Of a DNA stretch of 21,718 nucleotides, positions 1-9,489 are shown in pieces. The position numbers and the translations under genes are program-made. This DNA is from Christensenella sp. UBA1259 (GTDB lineage: Bacteria; Bacillota; Clostridia; Christensenellales; Borkfalkiaceae). How positions within the stretch are numbered: the stretch's first letter is position 1; each line of letters opens with the position of its first letter. The DNA lies in NCBI GenBank assembly GCA_002308755.1, contig DBVR01000051.1, positions 1 to 21,718 on the forward strand, given 5' to 3'. The notes below the pieces were generated by a model, which had not been told where the DNA came from, ran no database searches, and worked only from the letters and a program-made list of their open reading frames with translations.

Positions 1-1523
1 TTGACGCGGTGGTTGAAGAGTTCAAACTTGCAAATCCGAATATAAATGTGCATGTTGACGATAAAGAAGTTGAATATAACCGTACTAATCTTATCGTCAA
101 CATAAAGAAAAACCGTGAAGATATTTATTTTACAAACGATTATATCACGCAGAATTTTGTTCGTAACGACGGAACGAGCGAATATTTGGTCGATATTACT
201 GATATAGTAACCGAAGGCGGTGAAAACAGCATACACTCAAAATTGTATGCGGACGCGAAAAGTTATCACAATTACGGAACGGAAGACGCCCCGAAGTATT
301 ATTCGTTACCTTATTTTATGTCTTTCGTCGGTTTGGTATACAACAAAGATGTTTTCGAAACCTATGACTTGTATAATTTGCCTTTATATAAAGGTGCCGA
401 CGGGATAAAAGACAGCGGAGACGAAGGGCTTGGACCTGACGGAATAGCAAACACTTTTGACGACGGTCTGCCCGCTACTTGGGAAGATATGAAACTTCTT
501 ATCGTTTATATGGCAAGTCAGGGCATAACGCCGTTTACTTGGTCAAGCGCCGATTACAGAAATTTATTTATGTCTAATGTCTGGGCGAGTTACGAAGGGG
601 CAAACAACTATAACACTTTGATAAATTTGGAAGGTAACGATTCCGATTTCGGCGAGATAAATATCGATAACGCCTATAAATTAGTTGATCAGGAAGGCAG
701 AAAGGCGGCGTTAATCGTTGCGGATTATATAACTTCGAACAGCGAGTTTTATTCGTCCGAGGCTTTCGGCAGTTCTCAGACCAACAAAAAAGCGCAGTTG
801 GAATATGTCAGTTGTACTCCGAGATATGAAAAAACGAAGAAAGGCGAACCTATCGCGTTTTTAATCGAAGGTACTTGGTGGGAAACCGAAGCGAACCAAG
901 AATATTTCGAACAGGTCGCGGCCGTTTACGGTAATCAGTACGGCTACGGAAGTCAGAAGTTCGGATTTTTGCCTTTCCCGAAATTTATAGGTACGGAAGG
1001 GATAAGCGACCAGACTCACGACGAGTTGGTATTGCTTGGCGGCGATACGTCTATATCCACTACGGGTTGTTTTATCAATAAAGCGTCGACCAAAATTGAT
1101 ATTGCCAAAAAGTTCATTAAGTTTTTGTATTCCGACGAAATGCTGAACCTGTTTACCAAAATATCGAATATGTTTATGCCTCTCGAATACGAAATACGAG
1201 ACGACGTGCGTGCGGGATTTACGGATTTTACGAAAAGCGTTTACGACTTTATGCGGGCTGAAAAAACGAAAGTCATACTTCCGAAAGTAAGAAACCGTTT
1301 GTTTGCCGCGGTCGGAAACAAGTATGATTTGCCCACTTCTTTCTGGACGTCTGTTAAAAACGACAAGGGGGTTAATACTAAATTGCATGATCCGATAGGC
1401 GATTTCTATTTGTACCGTGGGCTTTACGACCTTAACGTAAGCGATTATTTTACGGGTAAACGGCTATTGTGTAATCAAGACTCTTGGGAAACGATGCTGG
1501 ACGAGTTGAATTTTTCTCATTGA
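1..1523 (+). CDS. Sugar ABC transporter, extracellular solute-binding protein (5' partial)
   Basis: This is the substrate-binding subunit of a CUT1-type sugar ABC importer. The frame is open to the first base (codons GAC GCG lie before the GTG at 9), and the visible start reads AVVEEFKLANPNINV, which matches the first helix of family 1 binding proteins rather than an N-terminus. The signal peptide and lipobox should therefore be upstream of the window. Later segments fit the family: YYSLPYFMSFVGLVYNKDVF, then PATWEDM, then IAFLIEGTWW, and a C-terminal lobe containing AKKFIKFLYSDEMLNLF. A Gly/Asp-rich insertion about 125-153 residues after the GTG (GPDGIANTFDDG) resembles a calcium-binding loop. 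Two permease genes follow directly, which supports the role. The ligand cannot be read from the sequence; the downstream nanA and epimerase suggest sialic acid or a sialylated glycan. Confidence 0.9.
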   Translation, partial: DAVVEEFKLANPNINVHVDDKEVEYNRTNLIVNIKKNREDIYFTNDYITQNFVRNDGTSEYLVDITDIVTEGGENSIHSKLYADAKSYHNYGTEDAPKYYSLPYFMSFVGLVYNKDVFETYDLYNLPLYKGADGIKDSGDEGLGPDGIANTFDDGLPATWEDMKLLIVYMASQGITPFTWSSADYRNLFMSNVWASYEGANNYNTLINLEGNDSDFGEINIDNAYKLVDQEGRKAALIVADYITSNSEFYSSEAFGSSQTNKKAQLEYVSCTPRYEKTKKGEPIAFLIEGTWWETEANQEYFEQVAAVYGNQYGYGSQKFGFLPFPKFIGTEGISDQTHDELVLLGGDTSISTTGCFINKASTKIDIAKKFIKFLYSDEMLNLFTKISNMFMPLEYEIRDDVRAGFTDFTKSVYDFMRAEKTKVILPKVRNRLFAAVGNKYDLPTSFWTSVKNDKGVNTKLHDPIGDFYLYRGLYDLNVSDYFTGKRLLCNQDSWETMLDELNFSH

Positions 1524-1541
1524 CGGTAAACGGTAAAATTT

Positions 1542-2555
1542 ATGAAGGATATAGAACGCAATAACGGCATTTTTCATAATATCGGTGCTAAAATAAGCGA
1601 CTTTTTCTACGCGATAAGCGTCGGAATACATTTGAGAAGAGTAAAAAACGGAAAAGTGAAACATAAAAGTATTTCTTCGCAGTCAAAGAGAGAAGTGTTG
1701 TTCATTTGTATTATGATGGCATATCCGATCCTGTGTTTCATACTGAACTACGTGTTCGTCGTAGGAGATTCGTTTTTACTTGCTTTTCAAAAGTACGATA
1801 ATCTGAACCAGCGTTATTACGGTTTTACGTTTAACAATATAGGCAAAGTTTTTAAAGATTTGTTTACGGAACCTAATTTTGGCGGATATTTAAAAAATTC
1901 GGGCATATTATGGTTGATTTCGACTTTTATAAATATGCCGTTGTCTATACTTATATCGTTCTGCATATATAAGAAGATACCTTTTTCGGGATTTTTCAAA
2001 ACCGTGCTGTTTTTACCGCAAATTATACCGGGAATGGTTTGGGTTTTGATTTACAAATACAGCGTCGATTACGCTTGGCCGATATTTTTCGGGGACTTTA
2101 ATTTCTTAATGAACCCGAAGTACGATTTTTTAACCTTGGTTTTGTTTCAGCAATGGCTATCTTTTGGCGGCGGTCTGATTATTTATACCGGCGCGATGGG
2201 GAGAATAGATCCTTCGCTTGTCGAAGTGGGCAAACTAGAAGGTTTTAACGTCTGGCAAGAACTGTGGTATTTGGTGTTGCCCACTATTTACGGCACGATA
2301 AGCGTTCCTTTAACTACTTGTTTAACAGCCCTTTTAACAGCGTCGTTGCCTTTATTTATGTTTTTCGGCGAGTATGCAAGAGAAGGGTTGCACACCATAA
2401 GTTATTATCTGTTTACTATCGTTATAGGCAATAATTCGTCGAAAGAATTGTTCCCGTATTCGGCGGCGTTCTGTATCGTCATTTCACTTTTGGCTTCGCC
2501 TGTAGCGTTGATGACCAAAGCGTTTCTGGAAAAAGTCGGTCCGAGTGAGGATTAA
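1542..2555 (+). CDS. Sugar ABC transporter permease, MalF/UgpA type
   Basis: This is an integral membrane subunit of the CUT1 importer. After a basic cytoplasmic N-terminus of about 50 residues come several hydrophobic segments (around 52-72, 120-142, 152-172, 196-216, 250-275 and 305-325). The family's EAA loop, which docks the ATPase, is visible at residues 226-248 as VEVGKLEGFNVWQELWYLVLP, with the usual Gly and the closing L-P. Its 337 residues are slightly longer than typical because of the N-terminal extension. It lies 18 bp after the binding-protein gene and 9 bp before the second permease. No good Shine-Dalgarno sequence precedes ATG 1542, so translation may be coupled to the gene upstream. 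No ATPase gene is present; Bacillota often use a shared MsmX-like ATPase for such importers, which is an inference here. Confidence 0.93.
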   Translation: MKDIERNNGIFHNIGAKISDFFYAISVGIHLRRVKNGKVKHKSISSQSKREVLFICIMMAYPILCFILNYVFVVGDSFLLAFQKYDNLNQRYYGFTFNNIGKVFKDLFTEPNFGGYLKNSGILWLISTFINMPLSILISFCIYKKIPFSGFFKTVLFLPQIIPGMVWVLIYKYSVDYAWPIFFGDFNFLMNPKYDFLTLVLFQQWLSFGGGLIIYTGAMGRIDPSLVEVGKLEGFNVWQELWYLVLPTIYGTISVPLTTCLTALLTASLPLFMFFGEYAREGLHTISYYLFTIVIGNNSSKELFPYSAAFCIVISLLASPVALMTKAFLEKVGPSED

Positions 2556-2564
2556 GGGTGGTTT

Positions 2565-3446
2565 ATGGTAAACAATAAAGTCAGGGAAAACAGAACGGTT
2601 TTTGTTGCGGTTTCGGTAACGGTTTTAACGATATATTCTCTTTTGTTGATCGTTCCGCTGCTTTGGGCTGTAAATTCGGCGTTAAAAAACAGTTTGGATT
2701 TATATGAAAACGTGTTCGGGTTGCCAACCAAGATAAAGCCTGAAAATTTTTTGCAGGCGTTTACGAAAATAAGCGTGCCAATAAACACTGTGTCCGGGAG
2801 TCGTTCCGTAAACTTAATCGAGATGTTTTACAATACGATTTTTTATGCGGGCGTCGGCACGTTGGTCGTAGAGTTTTCAAGGTGCGTTTGCGCGTACTGC
2901 GTCGCAAAATACAGAAAATATAAAGCGATGCGGATTTTTCATTCCATCGTCATCGTTCTTTTGGTGGTTCAGTTGCCGGTAGCGTTGGCGTCGCAAATCA
3001 GGTGGTTTACAAAAATAGGCGTTTACAACAATATGTACGGCTTGGTTCTTATTAGCGGGACTTTCACAGGTGCGCACTTCTTATATTTTTACGCCGCTTT
3101 TAAGTCGATCTCATGGGAATATGCGGAAGCGGCTTTTATGGACGGTGCAAGTAATTTCGCAGTGTTTTTCTATATAATGTTGCCGCAGATAAAGGCGACT
3201 TTTCTCGCATTGTATCTGTTGACGTTTATAAGCGCTTGGAACGACTATTCGTCGTCGCTTACTCTGATGCCGAACTATCCCGTCGTTGCATACGGCTTGT
3301 ATAAATACAACAGTCTAAACGCGGCAAGTTCGGTACCGTTGCAACTTGCGGGGTGCGTTCTTATCGCGTTGCCGATTTTAATTTTATTTTTGATTTTCAA
3401 AGACAAACTCATAGGTAATCTGAATATAGGAGGATTAAAAGGATAA
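2565..3446 (+). CDS. Sugar ABC transporter permease, MalG/UgpE type
   Basis: This is the second membrane subunit of the importer, expected to pair with the preceding permease. It has an N-terminal membrane segment at about residues 13-35 and further segments near 88-112, 125-143, 158-180, 208-225 and 262-280. The EAA loop is clear at residues 186-207: YAEAAFMDGASNF, then the closing L-P at 206-207. The 293-residue length is normal for the MalG branch. AGGGTGG lies just before ATG 2565. The stop codon at 3444-3446 is 2 bp before the next ATG, so expression of the following surface protein is probably linked to the transporter. Confidence 0.93.
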   Translation: MVNNKVRENRTVFVAVSVTVLTIYSLLLIVPLLWAVNSALKNSLDLYENVFGLPTKIKPENFLQAFTKISVPINTVSGSRSVNLIEMFYNTIFYAGVGTLVVEFSRCVCAYCVAKYRKYKAMRIFHSIVIVLLVVQLPVALASQIRWFTKIGVYNNMYGLVLISGTFTGAHFLYFYAAFKSISWEYAEAAFMDGASNFAVFFYIMLPQIKATFLALYLLTFISAWNDYSSSLTLMPNYPVVAYGLYKYNSLNAASSVPLQLAGCVLIALPILILFLIFKDKLIGNLNIGGLKG

Positions 3447-3448
3447 AA

Positions 3449-6400
3449 ATGAAAACGACGGGTATTAAATGCTTATTGATTGTAATTGCGGTTTTATCGT
3501 TTTTGTTGTTGATGCCGTTTTTGTTTGACAATGCTTTTGCCGAACAGGAACAAAATAATTATGAAAGGATTTTTTCGGCAAACGGAACGACGTTTACAGA
3601 CAACGCGTCTTATGACCATTACAACGGAATAAGCATAAAAACGAATAAGAACGCGGGTTTTTCATTTTCGAATAATTTATACAAAGAATTCGATTTTGAG
3701 TTCAGAGTGGTGGCAAATCAAACCGGAGTCGCAGATTTTAGCGAAATAAAGTTTACCTTTACCGAAACCACCACGTTGAGAACTTTCAGCGTGTCTTTTC
3801 TCGCGGATTTCGCTTTTGACGGCGGCAATAAACCTGCCGTAAAAGTGGCGATTCCGCAAAGAACGGACAGATCCGTCGTAAAAGAAGCGACTTTTTCTTT
3901 TGACAATCAGAAGGATTCGACTTGTCGTTTGAGTTTCGACGCAAGGGAAATGGTCGTCTATTCGTATATCGGAAACGCTAAAACGGCAATTATGGATTTA
4001 AGGGATTCTTCGTTATTCGTAAGATTCTATAATTCGCACGCGATATACGAATATTTTAACGAGTATTCCGTTGACGCGGAGTTTATAGGCGTCAACGGCA
4101 ATGCCGAAATACTTGCGTTAAAATATAACGGACAAAGTCTGGGCGGCAAGCCGTTAGTCAATACGGCATCGTCGGTTATATGTAAATTCAACAATTTTAT
4201 AAACGGTGTGAAAAATACCGAATATACCGTTCCGCTTGACGTTTTAACTTACGACGTGATAGACGGTTTTTCAGACGTTTTCAGCGGCGATATAGCGGTA
4301 ACTTCGCCTTCTGGGGAGGCTGTTCCCTTAATCGACGGGAAATTTATTCCCGACGAGAACGGCTTGTATAAAATCACGTATACGCCCGTTGATTCAAACG
4401 GTTTACATGGCGTAAGCGAAAGCCTGTTTATCAATGTGTTTTCGAACAGCCCTGAAATCACGTTGAATTATGATTTTGAACTTTTTGACGGTATGGAAAT
4501 AGGCGTCGGCAGCGATCTGCTTTTGCCGTATGCGACCGCAAGCAGTCAATTAAACTGCGATTTTGCAGTTGACGCGTTTATTAACGGCGAAAAAATAAAT
4601 ATTGAAAAAAACGGATACAGCCATACTTTCGACCGGGAAGGGCAGACGACGGTAACGTATAAAGCGGTTGACGAATACGGTAATGAGATTTCGGAAGATT
4701 TTACCTTTAATGTTACCACGAGTAAACCGAAATTTACCGTCGGCGAATTCGACAGAGTAAGGGTTCTCGGCGAAACTTTTGCTTTGCCCGTCGCAAACGT
4801 AGGGACGGAAACGGTAAATGCAACTTTGGTTTATCCCGACGGTAAAACCGTGCGCAACGAAGTCGCCGTTTTGGACGAACAAGGCGATTATGCATTAATC
4901 TACGAATATGACGGTTCAGAATACGAGATAGGATTGCACGTTAAGTCGGTTGGTTCGGGACTGTGGGTTTCCGACGGCAGCGTTTCTTTTGAAGATAACC
5001 GTTCCGCGCCCGCTTATGCCGACGATAATTATCGCGGATTAGCGGTTGCCGCGCACGAAAACGAAACGAAGATCCGTTACGGCAAACTTATAAACTTAAC
5101 GGATAATACTTTAAACGATTTGCTTTTAGAATTGTTTATAATGCCGAAAGAACAGGATAGTTACGAATTTTCCGTTCTTGACATCGTTTTAACGGATAGT
5201 GTAAACGCCGAAGAACAAGTTACCGTAAGATTAGAAAGAATAACGATTTCCGATTTGTATCATTACGTTTGCTATGCGTCCGTTTGCGGCAACAACAATA
5301 ACGAGTTTTCTAACAAAAAAACGATAATGACAAGTTTTTACGGTAAATTTCAGAACAACCATCCGTCGCAATCGGTGAAAATCTATTACGACAATACGAC
5401 GGACAGAGTTTATTTATCGCAGATAGAAAGTGCGGGAACGCTGAAAGGTTTGCTAGCTGATCTTAAAGATCCCAACACGGTCGGAATAAATAATGTTTTT
5501 AACGGATTTTCTTCTGGAATGGTAACGATGGAGATCGTTTTCTACAAGTTATCCGCCGAAAGCGCGAATTTAATGATAATAAGCGTCGACGGGCAATCAA
5601 TGATTCCCGCGGAGAACGTCGATAACGTTGCGCCGAGTATCATTGTGGATTACGAGGGATACAGCGAAAACGAAATACCTTACGGCGTCGTAAATAATCG
5701 TTATAAAATTTTTGATTTTTCAACGTCGGATATTTTAGGTTTCGTGAAGGAGACAAACGTTAGGGTTTATAAGAAGACGGGCAACAAGAAAGTCGAACTT
5801 AAAATTACCGACGGGGCTTTCCTGCCGACGGAATCGGGAATATACCTTATAGAATATTCCGCTGTTGACAACAGCGGCAACGAAAGCGCGAAAACGATTT
5901 CCGTCATTATTCTAAATCCAAACGAAATTGCCGAACTCGAATACGAATTCGGCGAATTCGAGAGTTCTTTGCAGGTAGGAAAAGAGATTGTCATTCCAAA
6001 CGGAAACGTAAACGGCTTAACGGAAAAGGGAACTTTAACGAAAGAAGTCTTGTTTAACGATAAAAAAGTAGACTTGATCGGCAATTCGTTTTTGCCTGTC
6101 GCAGCGGGGGTGTATAAAGTCAGAATTACGTTAGCGGAATACGCGTATAGTAAAGCGTTTGAAAAAGAGTTGGCGGTATCCGTAAGCGAAGTTCCCATAA
6201 TAAGCCTTGTCAATATTCCAAAGGTAATGGTCGTGGGGGACCGTCTTGATTTAAGCGGAATCAGTGCGGTAGACTATTCGTCAGGACAGGCGGTTGATAA
6301 AAACTTTACCATCAGCATAGACGGCACGCCGTTGAACGACAATTACTTTGTTCCGACTTTCGAAGGATTGAAAAATCTTACCATAACGGTTCAAGGCGAT

Positions 6401-7528
6401 AACGGAAATGCCGTTTATTCGACCGATATAAGGGTTGTTAATCCAACGACGGGTGAGAATTTCGTCGAGAATTATTTTTACACCGAAAACGTTGAAACGG
6501 CTTTGCAACACCTGTCGATCTCGTTTGCAAGTCAAGGAGACTCTAACGTTTCTTTTGTTAGAAAGATCGACGCTGAAAACGTCTTGATCAGTTTCTCGTT
6601 ACCGCGGGTAAACGCAGGCTTTACGTCTTTGTCCGTTTATTTGACCGACAGCGTAAACTTAAAGGAACAAATCAAGTTTGAAGTAAGCAAAAATTCCGAC
6701 GGTAAAACGGTTTTCGCTATAAACGGAAAACGAAACGTTTTAAGCGTCAATGCGTTTTCGGAAACGTCCGAATTGCAGTTTATTTATTCAAACAAGACGA
6801 AATCGTTTGTTGATGCGAAAGGAAACCTTCTCGGTGCGGCGTATTATACCGAAAACGGTAATGATTTCAACGGTTTTACAAGCGGGGCGTATTATTTGCG
6901 TTTCGAATATAAGGGCGCAACCTTAAACGTGGTGAAAATTGCGAATCAGATGTTCGGTTCGATGATCTTTTCCGATACCACGGGACCTAATATATTCTTT
7001 AACGATATTGAAGGAGAAGTGTTATTCGGAAGCAAGATAACGTTACAGCCTGCTATCGCGTTTGACGTTTTAGGCAGGGTAGTCGAAACGAGAGTGGAAG
7101 TTATATCGCCCGACGGGGAAACGGTTCTGTCGGAAAACGATTTCAGCAAAGAAATCGAATTTACTGTAACGGAATACGGTTCCTATGTCGTTGCGTATAT
7201 TGCGAAAGATTCGTCGAACAAAACGGTAAGGACGGAAATAGATTTCAACGTTTACGACAGAACGAAACCGGAGTTGAATATCAAAGGCACGGTTCCGTCT
7301 TACGCCATGGCGGGCAAGGCGTTGAAGATACCCGTCGCGGTCGCTACCGATAATCTGGATTCCGATATTTCGGTAAAAATTTATTATATAAATACGGTCG
7401 GCGAAATAGTTGAAATTTCATCAAAAGAAGCGGTTTTCCCTCAATCGGGCGATTACGTTTTAATTTACTATGCCTCCGATACGGCGGGCAATTCCGCGAT
7501 AAAATCTTATTCGATAAAGGTCAGTTGA
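3449..7528 (+). CDS. Large secreted protein with alternating lectin-like and Ig-like domains
   Basis: This is a 1359-residue exported protein with a Sec signal peptide (residues 1-31, cut predicted after AFA). By eye, three beta-rich jelly-roll or LamG-like segments lie at about 40-235, 508-725 and 1008-1170. The second and third share the landmarks LTDSVN-x-(K/E)EQ and (V/D)FNGF-(S/T)SG, the latter at about residues 684 and 1140. Between and after them are eight bacterial Ig-like domains, about three after the first segment, three after the second and two at the C-terminus, several with the typical YxAVDxxGN or YxASDxAGN endings. No LPxTG sorting motif, membrane anchor, dockerin or SLH domain is visible, and the protein simply ends in a beta strand. 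I infer a glycan- or glycoprotein-binding surface or secreted protein; no catalytic motif was recognised. AGGAGG at 3429-3434 and AAAGGA at 3438-3443 precede the start. Confidence 0.85.
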   Translation: MKTTGIKCLLIVIAVLSFLLLMPFLFDNAFAEQEQNNYERIFSANGTTFTDNASYDHYNGISIKTNKNAGFSFSNNLYKEFDFEFRVVANQTGVADFSEIKFTFTETTTLRTFSVSFLADFAFDGGNKPAVKVAIPQRTDRSVVKEATFSFDNQKDSTCRLSFDAREMVVYSYIGNAKTAIMDLRDSSLFVRFYNSHAIYEYFNEYSVDAEFIGVNGNAEILALKYNGQSLGGKPLVNTASSVICKFNNFINGVKNTEYTVPLDVLTYDVIDGFSDVFSGDIAVTSPSGEAVPLIDGKFIPDENGLYKITYTPVDSNGLHGVSESLFINVFSNSPEITLNYDFELFDGMEIGVGSDLLLPYATASSQLNCDFAVDAFINGEKINIEKNGYSHTFDREGQTTVTYKAVDEYGNEISEDFTFNVTTSKPKFTVGEFDRVRVLGETFALPVANVGTETVNATLVYPDGKTVRNEVAVLDEQGDYALIYEYDGSEYEIGLHVKSVGSGLWVSDGSVSFEDNRSAPAYADDNYRGLAVAAHENETKIRYGKLINLTDNTLNDLLLELFIMPKEQDSYEFSVLDIVLTDSVNAEEQVTVRLERITISDLYHYVCYASVCGNNNNEFSNKKTIMTSFYGKFQNNHPSQSVKIYYDNTTDRVYLSQIESAGTLKGLLADLKDPNTVGINNVFNGFSSGMVTMEIVFYKLSAESANLMIISVDGQSMIPAENVDNVAPSIIVDYEGYSENEIPYGVVNNRYKIFDFSTSDILGFVKETNVRVYKKTGNKKVELKITDGAFLPTESGIYLIEYSAVDNSGNESAKTISVIILNPNEIAELEYEFGEFESSLQVGKEIVIPNGNVNGLTEKGTLTKEVLFNDKKVDLIGNSFLPVAAGVYKVRITLAEYAYSKAFEKELAVSVSEVPIISLVNIPKVMVVGDRLDLSGISAVDYSSGQAVDKNFTISIDGTPLNDNYFVPTFEGLKNLTITVQGDNGNAVYSTDIRVVNPTTGENFVENYFYTENVETALQHLSISFASQGDSNVSFVRKIDAENVLISFSLPRVNAGFTSLSVYLTDSVNLKEQIKFEVSKNSDGKTVFAINGKRNVLSVNAFSETSELQFIYSNKTKSFVDAKGNLLGAAYYTENGNDFNGFTSGAYYLRFEYKGATLNVVKIANQMFGSMIFSDTTGPNIFFNDIEGEVLFGSKITLQPAIAFDVLGRVVETRVEVISPDGETVLSENDFSKEIEFTVTEYGSYVVAYIAKDSSNKTVRTEIDFNVYDRTKPELNIKGTVPSYAMAGKALKIPVAVATDNLDSDISVKIYYINTVGEIVEISSKEAVFPQSGDYVLIYYASDTAGNSAIKSYSIKVS

Positions 7529-7538
7529 GGTGAATCGT

Positions 7539-9473
7539 ATGAAAAATAAAGTAAAAACTCTGGTGTCTCTTTTCCTTGCGGCGGTTCTGTGTTTTTCGGC
7601 GTGTGGCGAAAGCGATAAAACACCCATAGATAACAACGACGCGGATTCTGCGTTTGTTTATACCGATATAGAACTCTGCAACGCCGATTATAAAATAATT
7701 TTACCGAACACGCCTTCGGCACAGGAAGAACACGCCGCGCAGGAGTTAAAGACCTATTATAAACAAGCGACGGGATACGAACTTAAAACGGAGAACGATA
7801 ACGGCGTTTCTTACGACGAAAACGCGTCTTATTTTTCAGTCGGCAGAACCGATCTGCTTGCTACAAGCGGGATAGAAGTATCTTATAACGAACTCGGACG
7901 CGACGGATATAAAATCGTGCGTAAAAACAGAAATCTGTATATGTGCGGCGGCGGCGATTACGGAACGCTTTATTCCGTGTATGAATTTTTGCATCAGAAT
8001 TTCGGGTTTGAACCTTATGCGCCGGATGAAATTTATATCGGGAAATTCGAAAGCGTTAAGTTAATCGATTTTAATTTTACGGATAAACCCGCGTTTGACG
8101 ACAGGTGCGGCGGATATTGGGTTGCCACCAGCGACGACGAATTTGCCGCGAAATGGCGCGTATATGCGAGTTACCAAAACAAGCATAACGGTACGGTCTG
8201 GGGCAGTTGGGGACATTCTTGCTATATGTTTTGCAATCCCGTAACGTATTACGCTGACCATAGAGACTGGTATTCCGACAAAATCGGCAATAACGGTTAT
8301 CCCTGTCAACTCTGTTATACGAACACCGAAATGCGCGAAGTATTTTTGCAGAATCTGAAAGAAAGAATATTGTTCCGTGACGATGTGGAATATTTTATGA
8401 TCGGATTAAACGATTATATAGATTGTTATTGCACTTGCGAGACGTGTACTGCCCGCGCCGAGGAAATAAAATACAGCGGTATAATAATCGAATTCGTCAA
8501 TTATCTTGCGAAAGAAGTAAGTTCTTGGCTTAAAGAAATAGGCGACGAAAGAAACGTCAAATTGATTATTTTAGGTTACTACGAATGGGAGTTACCGCCT
8601 GTAAAACTTAACGACGGCGGCGAGTACGTGCCTGTTTGCGACAGCGTTATCTGCGAACCTAACGTAGGCGTGATGATCGCGCCGATATACAGCGATTTCG
8701 GTAAAGAATATCTGGACGAAGAACACAATGCCCGTTCAAGGGAAGCGTTTTTGGGTTGGTCGGCGATCTGCGATAATCTTATGGTATGGTCTTATTCCAC
8801 AAACTTCAATCTTTGTTTCGAGTGGTTCGATAACTTTGACGTAATACAAAAGAATTACCAAATGTTTCGTGATTTAGGTTTAACATTGGTTTTCGACGAA
8901 GCAGGTGCAGAGTGGAATCAATCAAACGCTTTTCAAATTATGATAGGGTACGTAAACAGCAAGTTGTTCTGGAATCCCGATTTGAACGCGGAACAGTTGA
9001 GAGACGATTTTATGCGTCATTATTATAAAGACGCCTATCCTATGATTAAGGAATACTATCAGCAGATGCGGTTGTACTTTAAGAATACCAAGTTAAAAAT
9101 AGAACAGAAAACGGGCGAATCGGTAATTACCGCCATAATGACAAACCGCGGCGAAAAAAGTTTGACGAAGGATTTTTGGAGTTTTTCGTTTTTGAAACAG
9201 ATGGAAGGATTATTTAACGACGCTTACGAAGCGATAGATTTATCCGACCTTTCGAAATTAGAGAAACAAAAGGTAAAAAACCGCGTCGTTACCGAAAGTT
9301 TGACGATAAGATATTTGCAACTCGAATTATTCGCAAACGAATACGGCGAAAACGATTATTACAAAATGATAGAAGATTTCAAAAAAGACACCGAAACGTT
9401 AAATATGAGTTTAATTCAGTTGACAAAAACAAACGAACAGGTATTCGAAAGATGGAAAGCGTCTAAAATTTAG
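7539..9473 (+). CDS. DUF4838 (GH163-type) surface lipoprotein, putative glycoside hydrolase
   Basis: This is a predicted lipid-anchored glycan-active protein. The signal MKNKVKTLVSLFLAAVLCFS ends in a lipobox-like F-S-A-C with Cys22 as the acylated residue. A domain resembling the alpha-glucuronidase N-terminal fold follows (about 40-165: HAAQELKTYYKQATGYEL, then FSVGRTDL). The DUF4838 TIM-barrel region (about 185-480) has WGSWGH, a histidine/tryptophan landmark DHRDW, and GLND at 289-292 followed by Cys296 and the C-x-C-x-x-C signature (298, 300, 303). A helical C-terminal part ends the protein. To my knowledge GH163, an endo-beta-N-acetylglucosaminidase family acting on complex N-glycans, was founded on DUF4838 proteins, so a similar role is possible but not shown. 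I prefer ATG 7539 to GTG 7530 because GAGGTG (7527-7532) spaces well for the ATG and the shorter form gives a cleaner lipoprotein signal. The next gene is a paralogue. Confidence 0.85.
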   Translation: MKNKVKTLVSLFLAAVLCFSACGESDKTPIDNNDADSAFVYTDIELCNADYKIILPNTPSAQEEHAAQELKTYYKQATGYELKTENDNGVSYDENASYFSVGRTDLLATSGIEVSYNELGRDGYKIVRKNRNLYMCGGGDYGTLYSVYEFLHQNFGFEPYAPDEIYIGKFESVKLIDFNFTDKPAFDDRCGGYWVATSDDEFAAKWRVYASYQNKHNGTVWGSWGHSCYMFCNPVTYYADHRDWYSDKIGNNGYPCQLCYTNTEMREVFLQNLKERILFRDDVEYFMIGLNDYIDCYCTCETCTARAEEIKYSGIIIEFVNYLAKEVSSWLKEIGDERNVKLIILGYYEWELPPVKLNDGGEYVPVCDSVICEPNVGVMIAPIYSDFGKEYLDEEHNARSREAFLGWSAICDNLMVWSYSTNFNLCFEWFDNFDVIQKNYQMFRDLGLTLVFDEAGAEWNQSNAFQIMIGYVNSKLFWNPDLNAEQLRDDFMRHYYKDAYPMIKEYYQQMRLYFKNTKLKIEQKTGESVITAIMTNRGEKSLTKDFWSFSFLKQMEGLFNDAYEAIDLSDLSKLEKQKVKNRVVTESLTIRYLQLELFANEYGENDYYKMIEDFKKDTETLNMSLIQLTKTNEQVFERWKASKI

Positions 9474-9489
9474 CGCAAATGGTGGAAAC

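Noticed and set aside
861..1388. 175-codon reverse-strand open frame inside the binding-protein gene
   Set aside because: It lies wholly antisense to a well-supported gene, has no ribosome binding site I can see and no recognisable family.
5767..6213. 148-codon reverse-strand open frame inside the Ig-like protein gene
   Set aside because: Antisense shadow; its Ser/Leu-rich composition follows from the coding bias of the + strand gene.
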